Part shown: positions 52,614 to 61,838 of the stretch, one piece after another
How the letters are laid out: each line of letters opens with the position of its first letter
How positions within the stretch are numbered: the stretch's first letter is position 1
Assembly (NCBI GenBank): GCA_020248915.1
Contig: JADCGP010000012.1
Location: forward strand, 62,001-126,000
DNA: 64,000 nucleotides
From: Rubrivivax sp.
Lineage (GTDB): Bacteria > Pseudomonadota > Gammaproteobacteria > Burkholderiales > Burkholderiaceae_C
Direction of reading: 5' to 3'
Program-made: the position numbers and the translations under genes
The notes under the pieces: generated by a model
Told to the model about the DNA's origin: nothing
Databases searched by the model: none
What the model saw: the letters and a program-made list of their open reading frames with translations, nothing else

Positions 52614-53520
52614 CGGAGGCCTGCGCGCGCTCGCGCTCGCGCGCGGCGTCGCGGATGGCGACCACCGCCGGGTGCGTCAGCCGCCGCTCGGTGGACACGG
52701 CATAGAGCTGGTAGCGCACGTCGTCGGTGCGCCCGACCGGCACGACGCGGTACTGCGCGGCAGTCTCCGCGGCCACGATCGTGGGCATCGGGAACACACC
52801 GGCCCCGCCCTGGCCGAAGGCCTTCATCACCGCGGTGTCGTCGAAGTCGGCCACCACGCGCGGCTGGATGCGCAGGCGGTCGAACCACTCGACGAGTTGC
52901 GCCCGCACGGCGCTGTCGCCGCCGGGCAGCAGCATCGGCGCGCCGTCCAGCGAGTGCGGGAAGGCGCCGATGCGCGGCTTGGCCACGGCGCTCGTGGCGA
53001 GGAAGGTGACCCCGCTCTCGAGCAGCAGGTGGTTGAAGCCGCGCACGTGCATCGAGGCCGGCAGCGGGCGGTCGGACAGGACGAGGTCGAGCTCGTGCAC
53101 GGCCAGCAGCGCCAGCAGCTCGTTGAAGCGGCCTTCGCGGCACAGCATCCTGGGCGCCGGATGCATGGCAAGCGCGGGCTCGAGCATCCGGTAGGCGACG
53201 ACCTTGACCACCGAGCCGGTGACGCCGACGCGGAACAGCCCCGTGCCGCCGCCGCGCTGGCCGCGCAGCGCGTCCTTCAGCGCCTCGCCCACCTCGAACA
53301 TCCGCTCGGCGTGCTCGAGCACGAGGTGGCCGGTCTCGGTGAGCTCCAGCCGGCGGCCGGCGCGCCGCCACAGCGGCGCGCCGATCACCGACTCGAGCTG
53401 CCGCATCTGCGTGCTGATCGACTGCGGCGTGACGTGCAGCCGCTCGCCGGCCTTGGCCACCCCGCCGCTCTTGGCCACGACCCAGAAGTAGTGCAGGTGC
53501 TTGTAGTTCAGCTGGTCCAT
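52597..53520 (-). CDS. NhaR-like LysR-family regulator
   Basis: The 307-residue product has an N-terminal winged helix-turn-helix (about 5-65) and an effector domain. The start MDQLNYKHLHYFWVVAKSGG closely resembles NhaR, the sodium/pH-responsive LysR regulator, though no Na+/H+ antiporter gene is near. It is divergent from dctP across 231 bases that contain two inverted repeats. As LysR regulators usually control the gene they diverge from, the TRAP operon is its likely target. Confidence 0.87.
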   Translation of the reverse strand: MDQLNYKHLHYFWVVAKSGGVAKAGERLHVTPQSISTQMRQLESVIGAPLWRRAGRRLELTETGHLVLEHAERMFEVGEALKDALRGQRGGGTGLFRVGVTGSVVKVVAYRMLEPALAMHPAPRMLCREGRFNELLALLAVHELDLVLSDRPLPASMHVRGFNHLLLESGVTFLATSAVAKPRIGAFPHSLDGAPMLLPGGDSAVRAQLVEWFDRLRIQPRVVADFDDTAVMKAFGQGGAGVFPMPTIVAAETAAQYRVVPVGRTDDVRYQLYAVSTERRLTHPAVVAIRDAARERERAQASVSPPA

Positions 53521-53569
53521 CGGACACCTCCGCCGCCGCGCCGGGCGGCGCCCTCGACGGCATCAATAG

Positions 53570-53606
53570 TTCCATTTTCTGGAATCCGCAGGCGATCGAA
53601 ATCGAT
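53570..53606. promoter_or_regulatory. Two inverted repeats in the LysR / dctP gap
   Basis: TTCCA-TTTTC-TGGAA lies at 53570-53584 and ATCGA-AA-TCGAT at 53595-53606, in an AT-richer patch of an otherwise GC-rich window. The first has the T-N11-A type symmetry expected for a LysR site. They lie between the start codons of the LysR gene and dctP, so they are candidate operators. I cannot place the -35/-10 of either promoter with confidence. Confidence 0.55.
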
Positions 53607-53751
53607 TGTTCCTGTGTGAACGGACTCACTATCGTCCGCCCCCGCTGTCCAGGGTCTGTCATGAACAAAGGCACATGCCCGCTGGGGCCTTGGACGGCCC
53701 GCCGCGTCGCGGCGCAGCCCGGTTCCTGAACCCAACCCCCGGAGACCTCGC

Positions 53752-54840
53752 ATGGAACGTCGCTCATTCCTTTCCAAGGCCGCCGTCGGTGCCGGCGCCG
53801 GCGTCGCACTCGCCGCCCCGGTCATCGTCAAGGCTCAGCCCACGGTGCGCTGGCGCTGCTCGTCGGGCTTCCCGAAGTCGCTCGACACCATCTACGGCTC
53901 GGCGGAGGATGCCGCCAAGCGCATCAGCGAAGCCACGGGCGGCCGCTTCCAGATCACGGTGGCGCCGGCCGGCGAGATCGTGCCGATGCCCCAGGCTGCC
54001 GATGCGGTCCAGGCCGGCACCGTGGAGTGCTCGCACACCGCCGCTTTCTACTACGTGGGCAAGGACCCGGCGTGGGCCTTCGGCACCTGCATTCCGTTCG
54101 GCATGAACTTCCGCCAGCACAACGCCTGGTGGAAGGAAGGTGGCGGCAGCAAGATCTTCAACGACTGGCTGCGCACGCAGGGCATGCAGTACATCCTGTC
54201 GGGCAACACCGGCGCGCAGATGGGCGGCTGGTTCCGCAGGGAGGTCAACACCCCCGACGACGTCAAGGGCCTGAAGATGCGGATCCCGGGCCTGGGCGGC
54301 CGGCTCTGGGCGGCGATGGGCGCGGTGCCGCAGCAGATCGCCGGTGGAGACATCTACCCGGCGCTGGAGCGCGGCACGATCGACGCCACCGAGTGGGTGG
54401 GCCCGTACGACGACGAGAAGCTCGGCTTCAACAAGGTCGCACGCTTCTACTACTACCCCGGCTTCTGGGAAGGCGGTGCCGCTCTCGGCTGGCTGGTCAA
54501 CAACCGGGCGTGGGACGCACTGACGCCGGAGTACCGCGCCATCTTCACCGCCGCGGCGCACGAGGCCAACGCCGACATGATGGCCAAGTACGACGCCCGC
54601 AACGCGGCCGCGCTGCGGCGCCTGATCGCCGCCGGCACCCAGGTGCGCCCGTTCCAGCGTCCGCTGATGGAGGCCTTCTACCGGGCCTCGCAGACGCTGT
54701 ACCAGGAACTCGGCAGCACCAACGCCAACTTCAAGCGGATGCACGACCACTACACCGCGTTCCAGCGCGACGCGGTGAGCTGGATGCGCTTCACCGAGAA
54801 CACCTTCGACGACTTCATGGCCAACATGCTGCGCACCTGA
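53752..54840 (+). CDS. TRAP transporter substrate-binding protein (DctP type)
   Basis: This is the periplasmic receptor of a TRAP carboxylate transporter. The 362-residue product has a twin-arginine signal (MERRSFLSKAAVGAG) ending VIVKAQ. The mature protein shows GGRFQITVAPAGEIVP, the central ALERGTIDATEWVGPYD motif and YYYPGFWEGG, placing it with the larger receptors for 2-oxo or aromatic acids. It is followed by a strong hairpin and then dctQ and dctM. Confidence 0.92.
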   Translation: MERRSFLSKAAVGAGAGVALAAPVIVKAQPTVRWRCSSGFPKSLDTIYGSAEDAAKRISEATGGRFQITVAPAGEIVPMPQAADAVQAGTVECSHTAAFYYVGKDPAWAFGTCIPFGMNFRQHNAWWKEGGGSKIFNDWLRTQGMQYILSGNTGAQMGGWFRREVNTPDDVKGLKMRIPGLGGRLWAAMGAVPQQIAGGDIYPALERGTIDATEWVGPYDDEKLGFNKVARFYYYPGFWEGGAALGWLVNNRAWDALTPEYRAIFTAAAHEANADMMAKYDARNAAALRRLIAAGTQVRPFQRPLMEAFYRASQTLYQELGSTNANFKRMHDHYTAFQRDAVSWMRFTENTFDDFMANMLRT

Positions 54841-54862
54841 TCGCGCGCGGGACACGGTCCGC

Positions 54863-54915
54863 GCAGCGCCACGCCCGGGAGCCCCGCTGGGCGGGGCTCC
54901 CGGGCGTGGCGCTGC
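54863..54915 (+). terminator. Perfect 25-bp hairpin between dctP and dctQ
   Basis: The arms 54863-54887 and 54891-54915 are exact reverse complements, with a 3-base loop TGG. No T-run follows. Placed 22 bases after the receptor stop and about 90 bases before dctQ, it most likely stabilises the dctP 3' end or slows read-through, so that receptor is made in excess over the membrane subunits. The outcome on transcription is inferred. Confidence 0.85.
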
Positions 54916-55002
54916 GGGGTACCCCGCGAGGCGGCAGCGTGCCGGCGCCGGGCCGGACTGGCCGGTGCGGATGCGGCGCCGAAACGAACGGAGGGGATCG
55001 CC

Positions 55003-55626
55003 TTGAACGCACTTCTGGCCTACAGCCGGGGCGTCGATTGGGTCACCGAGCGCATCGGCCGCACGGTGTACTGGCTGCTGCTGGCCGCGGTGCTCATCAG
55101 CACGGTCAACGCGCTGCTGCGCTATGCATTCGACATCGGCTCGAACGCGTGGCTCGAGCTCCAGTGGTACCTGTTCGCGGCCATGTTCATGCTCGGCGCG
55201 GGCTACGTCTTCCTGCACGACCAGCACGTGCGCATCGACGTCGTCGCCGGCCGCCTGCCGCGGCGCGTGCAGGTCTGGATCGACGTGATCGGCATCACGC
55301 TGTTCCTGCTGCCGCTGTGCGTCTTCGTCGCCTGGACCTCGCTGCCCTCGATCGGCAAGGCCATCGACACGATGGAGGTCTCGGCCAATCCAGGCGGCCT
55401 GATCCGCTGGCCGCTCTACGTGCTGGTGCCTATCGGCTTCGCGCTGCTGTTCGCACAGAGCCTTTCGGAGCTGTTCAAGCGCATCGGCTTCCTGGCCGGT
55501 CGCGCGCCCGACCCGCACGCCGAGCCCGAGAAGACCGAGGAGGAGAAGCTGCTGGAGGACCTGCAGGCCGAAGCCGAGGCGGCGGCTCGCGGCGCCGCCG
55601 GCGCGGCTCCGGGAGGACGACCGTGA
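55003..55626 (+). CDS. TRAP transporter small permease (DctQ type)
   Basis: The 207-residue product has four membrane helices in about residues 15-170, as in DctQ. It includes LELQWYLFAAMFMLGAGYVF and the conserved HVRIDVVAGRLPRR. A charged Glu/Ala-rich C-terminal tail is cytoplasmic. It starts at a TTG preceded by GGAGGGG and ends in a GTGA overlap with dctM. Confidence 0.92.
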   Translation: MNALLAYSRGVDWVTERIGRTVYWLLLAAVLISTVNALLRYAFDIGSNAWLELQWYLFAAMFMLGAGYVFLHDQHVRIDVVAGRLPRRVQVWIDVIGITLFLLPLCVFVAWTSLPSIGKAIDTMEVSANPGGLIRWPLYVLVPIGFALLFAQSLSELFKRIGFLAGRAPDPHAEPEKTEEEKLLEDLQAEAEAAARGAAGAAPGGRP

Positions 55627-57326
55627 GCTTCGTCGCCGAGAACCTCGCGCCGATCATGTTCGGCGCGCTGCTGCTGTTCCTGCTGACCGGCTTCCCGGTT
55701 GCCTTCGCGCTTGCCGCCACCGGCATGGTGTTCGGCTGGATCGCGGTTGAGCTGGCGCTGGTGCCGGGGGTGTTCTTCAGCGCCTTGCCGCTGCGCCTGT
55801 ACGGGATCATGAGCAATGACGTGCTGCTCGCGATCCCCTTCTTCACCTTCATGGGCCTGGTGCTCGAGCGCAGCCGGATGGCCGAGGACCTGCTCGAGAC
55901 CATCGGGCAGGTGTTCGGCCCGATGCGCGGCGGCCTGGCCATCGCGGTCATCGTGGTCGGGGCCATGCTGGCCGCCACCACCGGCGTGGTGGCCGCGTCG
56001 GTCATCGCGATGGGCCTGATCTCGTTGCCGATCATGCTCCGCTATGGCTACAACCGTCCGCTGGCGGCGGGCGTCATCACGGCCTCGGGCACGCTGGCGC
56101 AGATCATTCCGCCCTCGATCGTGCTGATCGTCATCGCCGACCAACTCGGCCAGAGCGTCGGCGACATGTACCGTGCCGCCTTCATCCCGGCGTTCGCGCT
56201 GGTGGGCATCTACATCGTCGCGATGCTGGTGCTCGCCGTGGTGCGGCCCAGCTGGCTCCCGGCGCTGCCGCCGGAGGCCCTGGTCTACCACGAGCCCGAC
56301 GGCGCCACCGGCCACAAGTCGCTTGCGGTGCTCACCGTGGCGAGCGCAGCTGTCGGCGCGGCCGTCTTCGCCGGGTACCCTGCCATCCGGCTGGTGTTCG
56401 GTGCCGATCCGTCCCTCGTCGCACCCACCGACGAGAAGGTGGTGATGTCGCTGATGGCGTCCATCGGCTTCGCCTGGCTGGCCGCGGTGATCGACCACAA
56501 GCTGCTGCGCACCGACCGGCTGTCCGAACTGGCCCGCCAGGTCACCTTCGTGCTGATCCCGCCGCTGCTGCTGATCTTCCTGGTGCTCGGCACCATCTTC
56601 CTGGGCATCGCGACGCCCACCGAGGGCGGCGCGATGGGCGCGGTGGGCTCGGTGCTGCTGGCGCTAGGCCGGCGCCGGCTGAGCGTGCCGCTGCTGCGGC
56701 AGGCGCTCGACGCGTCGGCCAAGCTGTCGATCTTCGTGCTGTTCGTGCTGATCGGCTCGACGATCTTCGCGCTGACGTTCCAGGCCATCGACGGCCCGGT
56801 CTGGGTCAAGTCGCTGTTTGCCGCGCTGCCCGGAGGCGAGCTCGGCTTCCTGCTGTTCGTCAACGCGCTGATCTTCGTTCTCGGCTGCTTCATCGACTTC
56901 TTCGAGATCGCCTTCATCCTGCTGCCGCTGCTGTTGCCCGTGCTGCAGGAGATGAACATCAACCTGATCTGGTTCGGGATCATGGTGGCGATGAACCTGC
57001 AGACCTCGTTCCTGACGCCGCCGTTCGGGTTCGCGCTGTTCTACCTGCGCAGCGTGGCGCCGAAGAAGGACTACGTCGACAAGGTCACCGGCAAGCCGAT
57101 CGCCGCCTTCCGCACCGGCGACATCTACAAGGGCGCCGTGGCCTTCGTCGTGCTGCAGCTGGTGATGTTGGCGGTGATCCTGTTCAACCCGCAGTTCGTG
57201 CTGATGGGGCTGGGCGAGCAGAAGCAGCTCGACACGCAGGGCGTCGACCTGAACATCACGCCGATGGAAGAGGAGGAGGAGCCGCCGCCGAGCTTTGGCG
57301 CGCCGGCCAGCCCGCCATCGCGTTAG
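55623..57326 (+). CDS. TRAP transporter large permease (DctM type), long form
   Basis: The 567-residue product carries the solute and sodium path of the TRAP system. It has many membrane helices and conserved pieces such as [44 protein letters not shown] and [17 protein letters not shown]. DctM is usually about 430 residues. The extra length is a loop with further hydrophobic segments (about 220-300) and a Glu/Pro-rich C-terminal tail. It starts at the GTG overlapping the dctQ stop. An acyl-CoA synthetase gene follows 46 bases later. Confidence 0.92.
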   Translation: MSFVAENLAPIMFGALLLFLLTGFPVAFALAATGMVFGWIAVELALVPGVFFSALPLRLYGIMSNDVLLAIPFFTFMGLVLERSRMAEDLLETIGQVFGPMRGGLAIAVIVVGAMLAATTGVVAASVIAMGLISLPIMLRYGYNRPLAAGVITASGTLAQIIPPSIVLIVIADQLGQSVGDMYRAAFIPAFALVGIYIVAMLVLAVVRPSWLPALPPEALVYHEPDGATGHKSLAVLTVASAAVGAAVFAGYPAIRLVFGADPSLVAPTDEKVVMSLMASIGFAWLAAVIDHKLLRTDRLSELARQVTFVLIPPLLLIFLVLGTIFLGIATPTEGGAMGAVGSVLLALGRRRLSVPLLRQALDASAKLSIFVLFVLIGSTIFALTFQAIDGPVWVKSLFAALPGGELGFLLFVNALIFVLGCFIDFFEIAFILLPLLLPVLQEMNINLIWFGIMVAMNLQTSFLTPPFGFALFYLRSVAPKKDYVDKVTGKPIAAFRTGDIYKGAVAFVVLQLVMLAVILFNPQFVLMGLGEQKQLDTQGVDLNITPMEEEEEPPPSFGAPASPPSR

Positions 57327-57372
57327 TGCCACACTACGCGGACACGCGACCGACGCCAACCCGGGGAGCCCC

Positions 57373-59091
57373 ATGACGAGCCCGACCCGCGACCCGCGCC
57401 GCCCCGCCGGCGGCCTGTCCCACGTGCGTGGCGCGACCGCACCGCCGCTGTCCGACCGCACGATCCCGGCATGGCTGGACGCCACCGCCGACCGGCTGCC
57501 CGGCGCCGAGGCCTGCGTCTTCGTCGAGGCCGGCGTGCGCTGGACCTGGGGTCAGCTGCGCGACGAGAGCGACCGGCTGGCCGCCGCGCTGCTGCGGCTC
57601 GGTTTCGTCAAGGGCGACCGGCTCGGCATCTGGGCGCCCAACCGTCCGGAGTGGATCCTCGCGCAGTACGCCACCGCGCGCATCGGCGTCGTCCTGGTCA
57701 ACATCAACCCCGCCTACCGGCTGTCGGAGCTGGAGTACGCGCTGCGCAAGGTGGGCTGCAAGGGCGTGATCTGCGCGCCGGAGTTCAAGACCAGCGCCTA
57801 CCTGAGGATGCTGCAGGCGCTGGCGCCCGAGCTCGAGCACTTCCCGCCCGGGCATCTGCTGGCTTCCAGGCTGCCCGACCTGCGCTGCGTGATCCGCATG
57901 GGCGAGGAGAAGACGCCCGGGATGTTCAACCTGTCGGAGGTGATGGCGCTGTCCGACCCCGCTGGCGTGGCCGAGGCGCGGCGCATCGGCGCCTCGCTCG
58001 CCTGCCACGACGCGATCAACATCCAGTTCACGAGCGGCACGACGGGCGCGCCGAAGGGCGCGACGCTGACGCACCACAACGTGATCAACAACGCGCGCGA
58101 CGTCGCGCGCACGATGGGCTACGGCGAAGGCGACCGGCTGTGCATCCCGGTGCCGCTGTACCACTGCTTCGGCATGGTGATGAGCAGCCTGGCCAGCACC
58201 GTGACCGGCGGCACGATGGTCTTCCCGGGCGAGGGCTTCGATCCGCTGGCCACGCTGACGGCGGTGCACCGCGAGCGCTGCACGCACCTGCACGGCGTGC
58301 CGACGATGTTCATCGCGCAGCTCGACCACCCGCGCTTCGGGGAGTTCGACCTCACGAGTCTGCGCGGCGGCATCATGGCCGGCAGCCCGTGCCCGATCGA
58401 GGTGATGAAGCGCGTGAACGCGCAGATGAACATGCGCGAGGTCACGATCGCCTACGGCATGACGGAGACCTCGCCGGTGTCGTTCCAGAGCGGCACCGAC
58501 GACCCGCTCGAGCGGCGGGTCTCGACGGTGGGCCGCGTGATGCCCCATCTCGAGGTGAAGATCGTCGACGCCGAGGGCCGCACCGTGCCGGTGGGCGAGA
58601 AGGGCGAGCTTTGCACCAAGGGCTACAGCGTGATGCTCGGCTACTGGGCCGACCAGGAGCGCACGACCGAGGCGGTGCAGGGCGGCTGGATGCACACCGG
58701 CGACCTGGCGACGATCGATGCCGAGGGCTACTGCAACATCGTCGGCCGCGTGAAGGACATGCTGATCCGTGGCGGCGAGAACGTCTATCCGCGTGAGGTC
58801 GAGGAGTTCCTCTTCCGCCATCCGAAGGTGGCCCAGGTGCAGGTGTTCGGTGTGCCCGACGCCCGCTACGGCGAGGAGATCGCGGCCTGGATCGTGCTGA
58901 AGCCGGGCGAGGCCTGCACCGAGGACGAGATCAAGGCCTTCTGCAAGGACCAGATCGCGCACTACAAGGTGCCGCGCCACGTGCGCTTCGTGGCCGAGCT
59001 TCCGATGACGGTCACGGGCAAGGCGCAGAAGTTCGTGATGCGGGCGAAGATGATCGAGGAGCTTGGGCTGATCGAGGCGCGCACGGCCTGA
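57373..59091 (+). CDS. AMP-forming acyl-CoA synthetase (FadD/ACSF2-like)
   Basis: The 572-residue enzyme activates a carboxylic acid to its CoA ester with ATP. It has the AMP-binding loop [18 protein letters not shown], the YGMTETSP motif, GWMHTGDLA and the C-terminal [17 protein letters not shown]. The lysine in [10 protein letters not shown] is the adenylation residue. The layout is that of medium- or long-chain acyl ligases. It lies 46 bases after dctM, which suggests that the TRAP system imports the acid it activates, though this is inference. It converges on a small lipoprotein gene. Confidence 0.9.
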   Translation: MTSPTRDPRRPAGGLSHVRGATAPPLSDRTIPAWLDATADRLPGAEACVFVEAGVRWTWGQLRDESDRLAAALLRLGFVKGDRLGIWAPNRPEWILAQYATARIGVVLVNINPAYRLSELEYALRKVGCKGVICAPEFKTSAYLRMLQALAPELEHFPPGHLLASRLPDLRCVIRMGEEKTPGMFNLSEVMALSDPAGVAEARRIGASLACHDAINIQFTSGTTGAPKGATLTHHNVINNARDVARTMGYGEGDRLCIPVPLYHCFGMVMSSLASTVTGGTMVFPGEGFDPLATLTAVHRERCTHLHGVPTMFIAQLDHPRFGEFDLTSLRGGIMAGSPCPIEVMKRVNAQMNMREVTIAYGMTETSPVSFQSGTDDPLERRVSTVGRVMPHLEVKIVDAEGRTVPVGEKGELCTKGYSVMLGYWADQERTTEAVQGGWMHTGDLATIDAEGYCNIVGRVKDMLIRGGENVYPREVEEFLFRHPKVAQVQVFGVPDARYGEEIAAWIVLKPGEACTEDEIKAFCKDQIAHYKVPRHVRFVAELPMTVTGKAQKFVMRAKMIEELGLIEARTA

Positions 59092-59291
59092 GGCCGGCCG
59101 CACCGGCAGGCTTGGGCCTCGGCGTCTGCTGGCGCAGCGGCGCGGGCGGTCCGGCTGGCCGCGGGTCGCGGCAGGCGGTGCGCCTCGAACGCGAACGCAC
59201 CGTACCTCAGCCGGGAACCGGCATCGGCAGGCCCGCCTCGGTCGACCGTCGACCGTCGGCCGCGGCTTGAGCGGCAGCGCGGCTCAGCGCC
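59092..59291. other. Convergent intergenic region after the acyl-CoA synthetase
   Basis: These 200 bases separate two convergent genes. I see no gene, tRNA or clear terminator. A short direct repeat, GTCGACC followed by GTCGACC, occurs at about 59240-59253. Confidence 0.4.
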
Positions 59292-59615
59292 CTAGCGCGG
59301 AGGGCTGGACGCCGCGACGGATGGGGCGGGTGGGGCTGCCGCTGCAGTCGTGGCGGCGCCGGTCGCTCCCGAGGACGCGGCTGCGGCATTGGCCACCGTG
59401 GCAGCAGCGTTGGTCGCCGATGCGGTGGCGGTGGCGCTGGCCGAGGCGGCGTCCATGGCGGCACCCACCGCCTTGCCGGTGAGCGTGATGCCGGTGGCGA
59501 CTGCCGCCCCGGTCACCCGGATGGTGGTGGAGGCGACGGCGCCCGCCACGTCGACGACCGCGCAGCCACCGGCCAGGGCCAGCACGGGCAGCAGGGCGAG
59601 CACGCGCAGCGTCAT
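59292..59615 (-). CDS. Small Ala-rich lipoprotein
   Basis: The 107-residue product has a lipoprotein signal peptide with lipobox ALAGGC (Cys18) and then a short VVDVAGAVASTTIRVTG segment. The rest is Ala/Ser/Thr-rich low complexity and probably disordered. I recognise no catalytic motif. Its ATG overlaps the stop codon of the BPSS1780-type gene by 4 bases, so the two are probably co-expressed and act in the envelope. Confidence 0.7.
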   Translation of the reverse strand: MTLRVLALLPVLALAGGCAVVDVAGAVASTTIRVTGAAVATGITLTGKAVGAAMDAASASATATASATNAAATVANAAAASSGATGAATTAAAAPPAPSVAASSPPR

Positions 59616-60466
59616 CGGCCGCCCTGCGGGTCCGGGTCCGGCGGGCCGTCCGTCGTGGAGTCGGCGGGTGCGGCAGGCGCGCCGCCGAAGCTGTCGTTGA
59701 AGGTGAAGATCAGCGAGACGTAGAACACGGTCGAGAAGACGAGGCCGGCGGGCACCGCGACCACCGTGGCCAGTTGCCCCGCTCCGAACAGGCCGAACAG
59801 CAGCGCGCTGGCCAGGCCGAAGGCCAGCACGAGCAGCGTCCAGCCGAGGAAGTAGCCGAGGAAGGCAGCCTTGTTGCGCCAGACCGCCAGCGTGCTCGAG
59901 AACAGCGCCTGGCCGACGCCCTGGCCGCCCCAGTGCACCAGGGCCGGCGCATGCCAGAACGGGATCGACAGCAGCGTGCCGAGGCCAAGCAGCAGCATCG
60001 CGCCGGCGCTGACGCCCGGCTCGGCCAGCAGTGCGTCGATCCGCGGCCGCGCCTTCTCGCCCTCGGCCATCAGCTGCTGCAGCCGCATCATCGCGTCGTC
60101 GCTGACCCAGGCCGACAGCTGCAGGACCGCCAGCGCCAGCACGCCGTACAGCAGGCACAGCAGCAGCAGCGAGCGCCGCCGGGCCGGGTCGGCCCGCAGC
60201 GGCTCGACGAACTGTCCCGGGTGCACCGGCCCGCCCAGCAGCGCGGACTGGCTCGCCACCATGAAGCCAAGCGAGAGCAGCGGCAGCGTCATCAGCTGCA
60301 GCAGGCTGCCCACCAGCGGCAGCAGCGCCGCCACCAGCGCGGCGAGGAAGAAGAAGACGAGCAGCAGCAGCGTGAACGCGAGCGGCTTGCGCGCGAACAG
60401 CCGGAAGGCGTCGACCAGCCAGCGCATCCCGCGGCCGGCGTCGGCGGATTTCAGTTGCAGGGGCAT
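59612..60466 (-). CDS. BPSS1780-family membrane protein
   Basis: The 284-residue product has about six membrane helices. The conserved start MRWLVDAFRLFARKPLAFTLL is a feature of this betaproteobacterial family, and WRNKAAFLGYFLGW lies near residue 200. The function is unknown. A longer upstream frame overlaps thrB and is rejected. It follows thrB by 10 bases and shares a 4-base overlap with the lipoprotein gene. Confidence 0.82.
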   Translation of the reverse strand: MPLQLKSADAGRGMRWLVDAFRLFARKPLAFTLLLLVFFFLAALVAALLPLVGSLLQLMTLPLLSLGFMVASQSALLGGPVHPGQFVEPLRADPARRRSLLLLCLLYGVLALAVLQLSAWVSDDAMMRLQQLMAEGEKARPRIDALLAEPGVSAGAMLLLGLGTLLSIPFWHAPALVHWGGQGVGQALFSSTLAVWRNKAAFLGYFLGWTLLVLAFGLASALLFGLFGAGQLATVVAVPAGLVFSTVFYVSLIFTFNDSFGGAPAAPADSTTDGPPDPDPQGGR

Positions 60467-60476
60467 GGCGGATGGC

Positions 60477-61445
60477 TCAGGGCGCAGGATGCCACGGCTC
60501 GGCGATGCGGTGCCTGAGCACACGCTCGAAATGTGCCGGATCCTTCGGGTGCAGCAGTGCCGCGGCGCGCGGCAGGTGCCAGTCACGCAGCCGGGACAGC
60601 CAGAACCGCAGCGCCGCGGCGCGCAGCATCGCCGGCACCAGGCGCCGCTCGACCGGCTCGAGCGCCCGCTGCGACTCGTAGGCGGCCAGGAAGGCGGCGG
60701 CGCGGTCCTCGTCCAGCCGCCCGCTGGCGGGATCGCTGCACCAGTCGTTGAGGCAGACCGCCACGTCGAACAGCAGCGCGTCGGTGCCGGCGAAGTAGAA
60801 GTCGAACAGGCCGCACAGCCGGTCTTCGCCGGCCGTGTCGTCGAACATCACGTTGTCGCGGAACAGGTCGGCGTGGATCGGGCCGCGCGGCAGCGCCTCG
60901 CCGGCGGGCGAGGCGGCCAGCTCGCGCTGGAACGCGAGTTCCTGCTGCAGCAGCGCGGCCGTGTCCGCGCCGACGAAGGGCAGCACCTCGGGCGTGGTCT
61001 GCACCCACCAGGCCAGGCCGCGCAGGTGCGGCTGGTGCGGCATGAAGCTGGCGCCCGCGACGTGCATCCGTCCGACCATCGCCCCGACCTGCGCGCAGTG
61101 GGCCGCGTCCGGGGCCAGCCGGTGGCTGCCGGGCAGCCGGGTCACCACCGCCGCCGGCTTGCCGGCGATCTCGTGCAGCAGCGCGCCGCTCGCGTCGGGC
61201 TGCGGCGCCGGCACCGGGATGCCGTGGCCGGCGAGGTGCTTCATCAACTGCAGATAGTAGGGCAGTTGCTCCGGCGGCAGGCGTTCGAACAGCGTCAGCA
61301 CCCACTGGCCGCCGGTGGTCGTGGCGTAGTAGTTGGTGTTCTCGATGCCGGAGCGGATGCCGTCCAGCGCCGTCAGCCGGCCGAGGCCGAGGCGGGCGCA
61401 CAGGGCGGCGGCGTCCTCGAACCGGACCTCGGTGTAGACGGCCAT
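60477..61445 (-). CDS. thrB: Homoserine kinase (ThrB, APH-type)
   Basis: ThrB phosphorylates homoserine in threonine synthesis. This 322-residue form belongs to the aminoglycoside phosphotransferase-like family used by many proteobacteria, not the GHMP type of E. coli. It has SGIENTNYYATT near the N terminus and the catalytic loop GPIHADLFRDNVMF with LFDFYFAGTD. It sits 8 bases after the DUF2782 gene on the same strand. Confidence 0.93.
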   Translation of the reverse strand: MAVYTEVRFEDAAALCARLGLGRLTALDGIRSGIENTNYYATTTGGQWVLTLFERLPPEQLPYYLQLMKHLAGHGIPVPAPQPDASGALLHEIAGKPAAVVTRLPGSHRLAPDAAHCAQVGAMVGRMHVAGASFMPHQPHLRGLAWWVQTTPEVLPFVGADTAALLQQELAFQRELAASPAGEALPRGPIHADLFRDNVMFDDTAGEDRLCGLFDFYFAGTDALLFDVAVCLNDWCSDPASGRLDEDRAAAFLAAYESQRALEPVERRLVPAMLRAAALRFWLSRLRDWHLPRAAALLHPKDPAHFERVLRHRIAEPWHPAP

Positions 61446-61453
61446 CGGCGGGG

Positions 61454-61774
61454 CTAGAACCGCAGCACCGACCAGACGCGCCTCCCGGCTGCGCTGGCGT
61501 CCTGGCTGGGGTCGCGCCCGCCGCGGCCGACGACGATCTCGTAGGCGCCGGCCTCGCCCACCTTGGGGCGCACGACGACCTGCTGCAGCTGGCCGCGCAC
61601 GCGCGTTTCCTCGATGCGGACGTGGTCGTCCTCGACCACGCGGCGCTCGGGGGCCGTGGGGGCTGGCGCCGTGGGTGCCGCGGGCGTCGTCTGCGCCGCG
61701 GCGGGCAGGCTGCAGGCCGCCGCCAGCAAGGCCGCTGCCCGCAGGGTTCGGGCGCGGAGGTCCTGCTGCGTCAT
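61454..61774 (-). CDS. DUF2782 family exported protein
   Basis: The 106-residue product has a signal peptide ending SLPAAAQ (about residue 28), a short Pro/Ala/Thr-rich linker and a small domain with RIEETRVRGQLQQVVVRPK and YEIV. This matches the DUF2782 family, usually found next to thrB and polA in betaproteobacteria. The function is unknown. It diverges from polA with 64 bases between. Confidence 0.83.
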   Translation of the reverse strand: MTQQDLRARTLRAAALLAAACSLPAAAQTTPAAPTAPAPTAPERRVVEDDHVRIEETRVRGQLQQVVVRPKVGEAGAYEIVVGRGGRDPSQDASAAGRRVWSVLRF

Positions 61775-61838
61775 GCGCGGGATTCTACGCAGCACGCTGC
61801 GGCGCGGCCGTGCCGCCGGGGCGCGCGAGAATGTCCCG

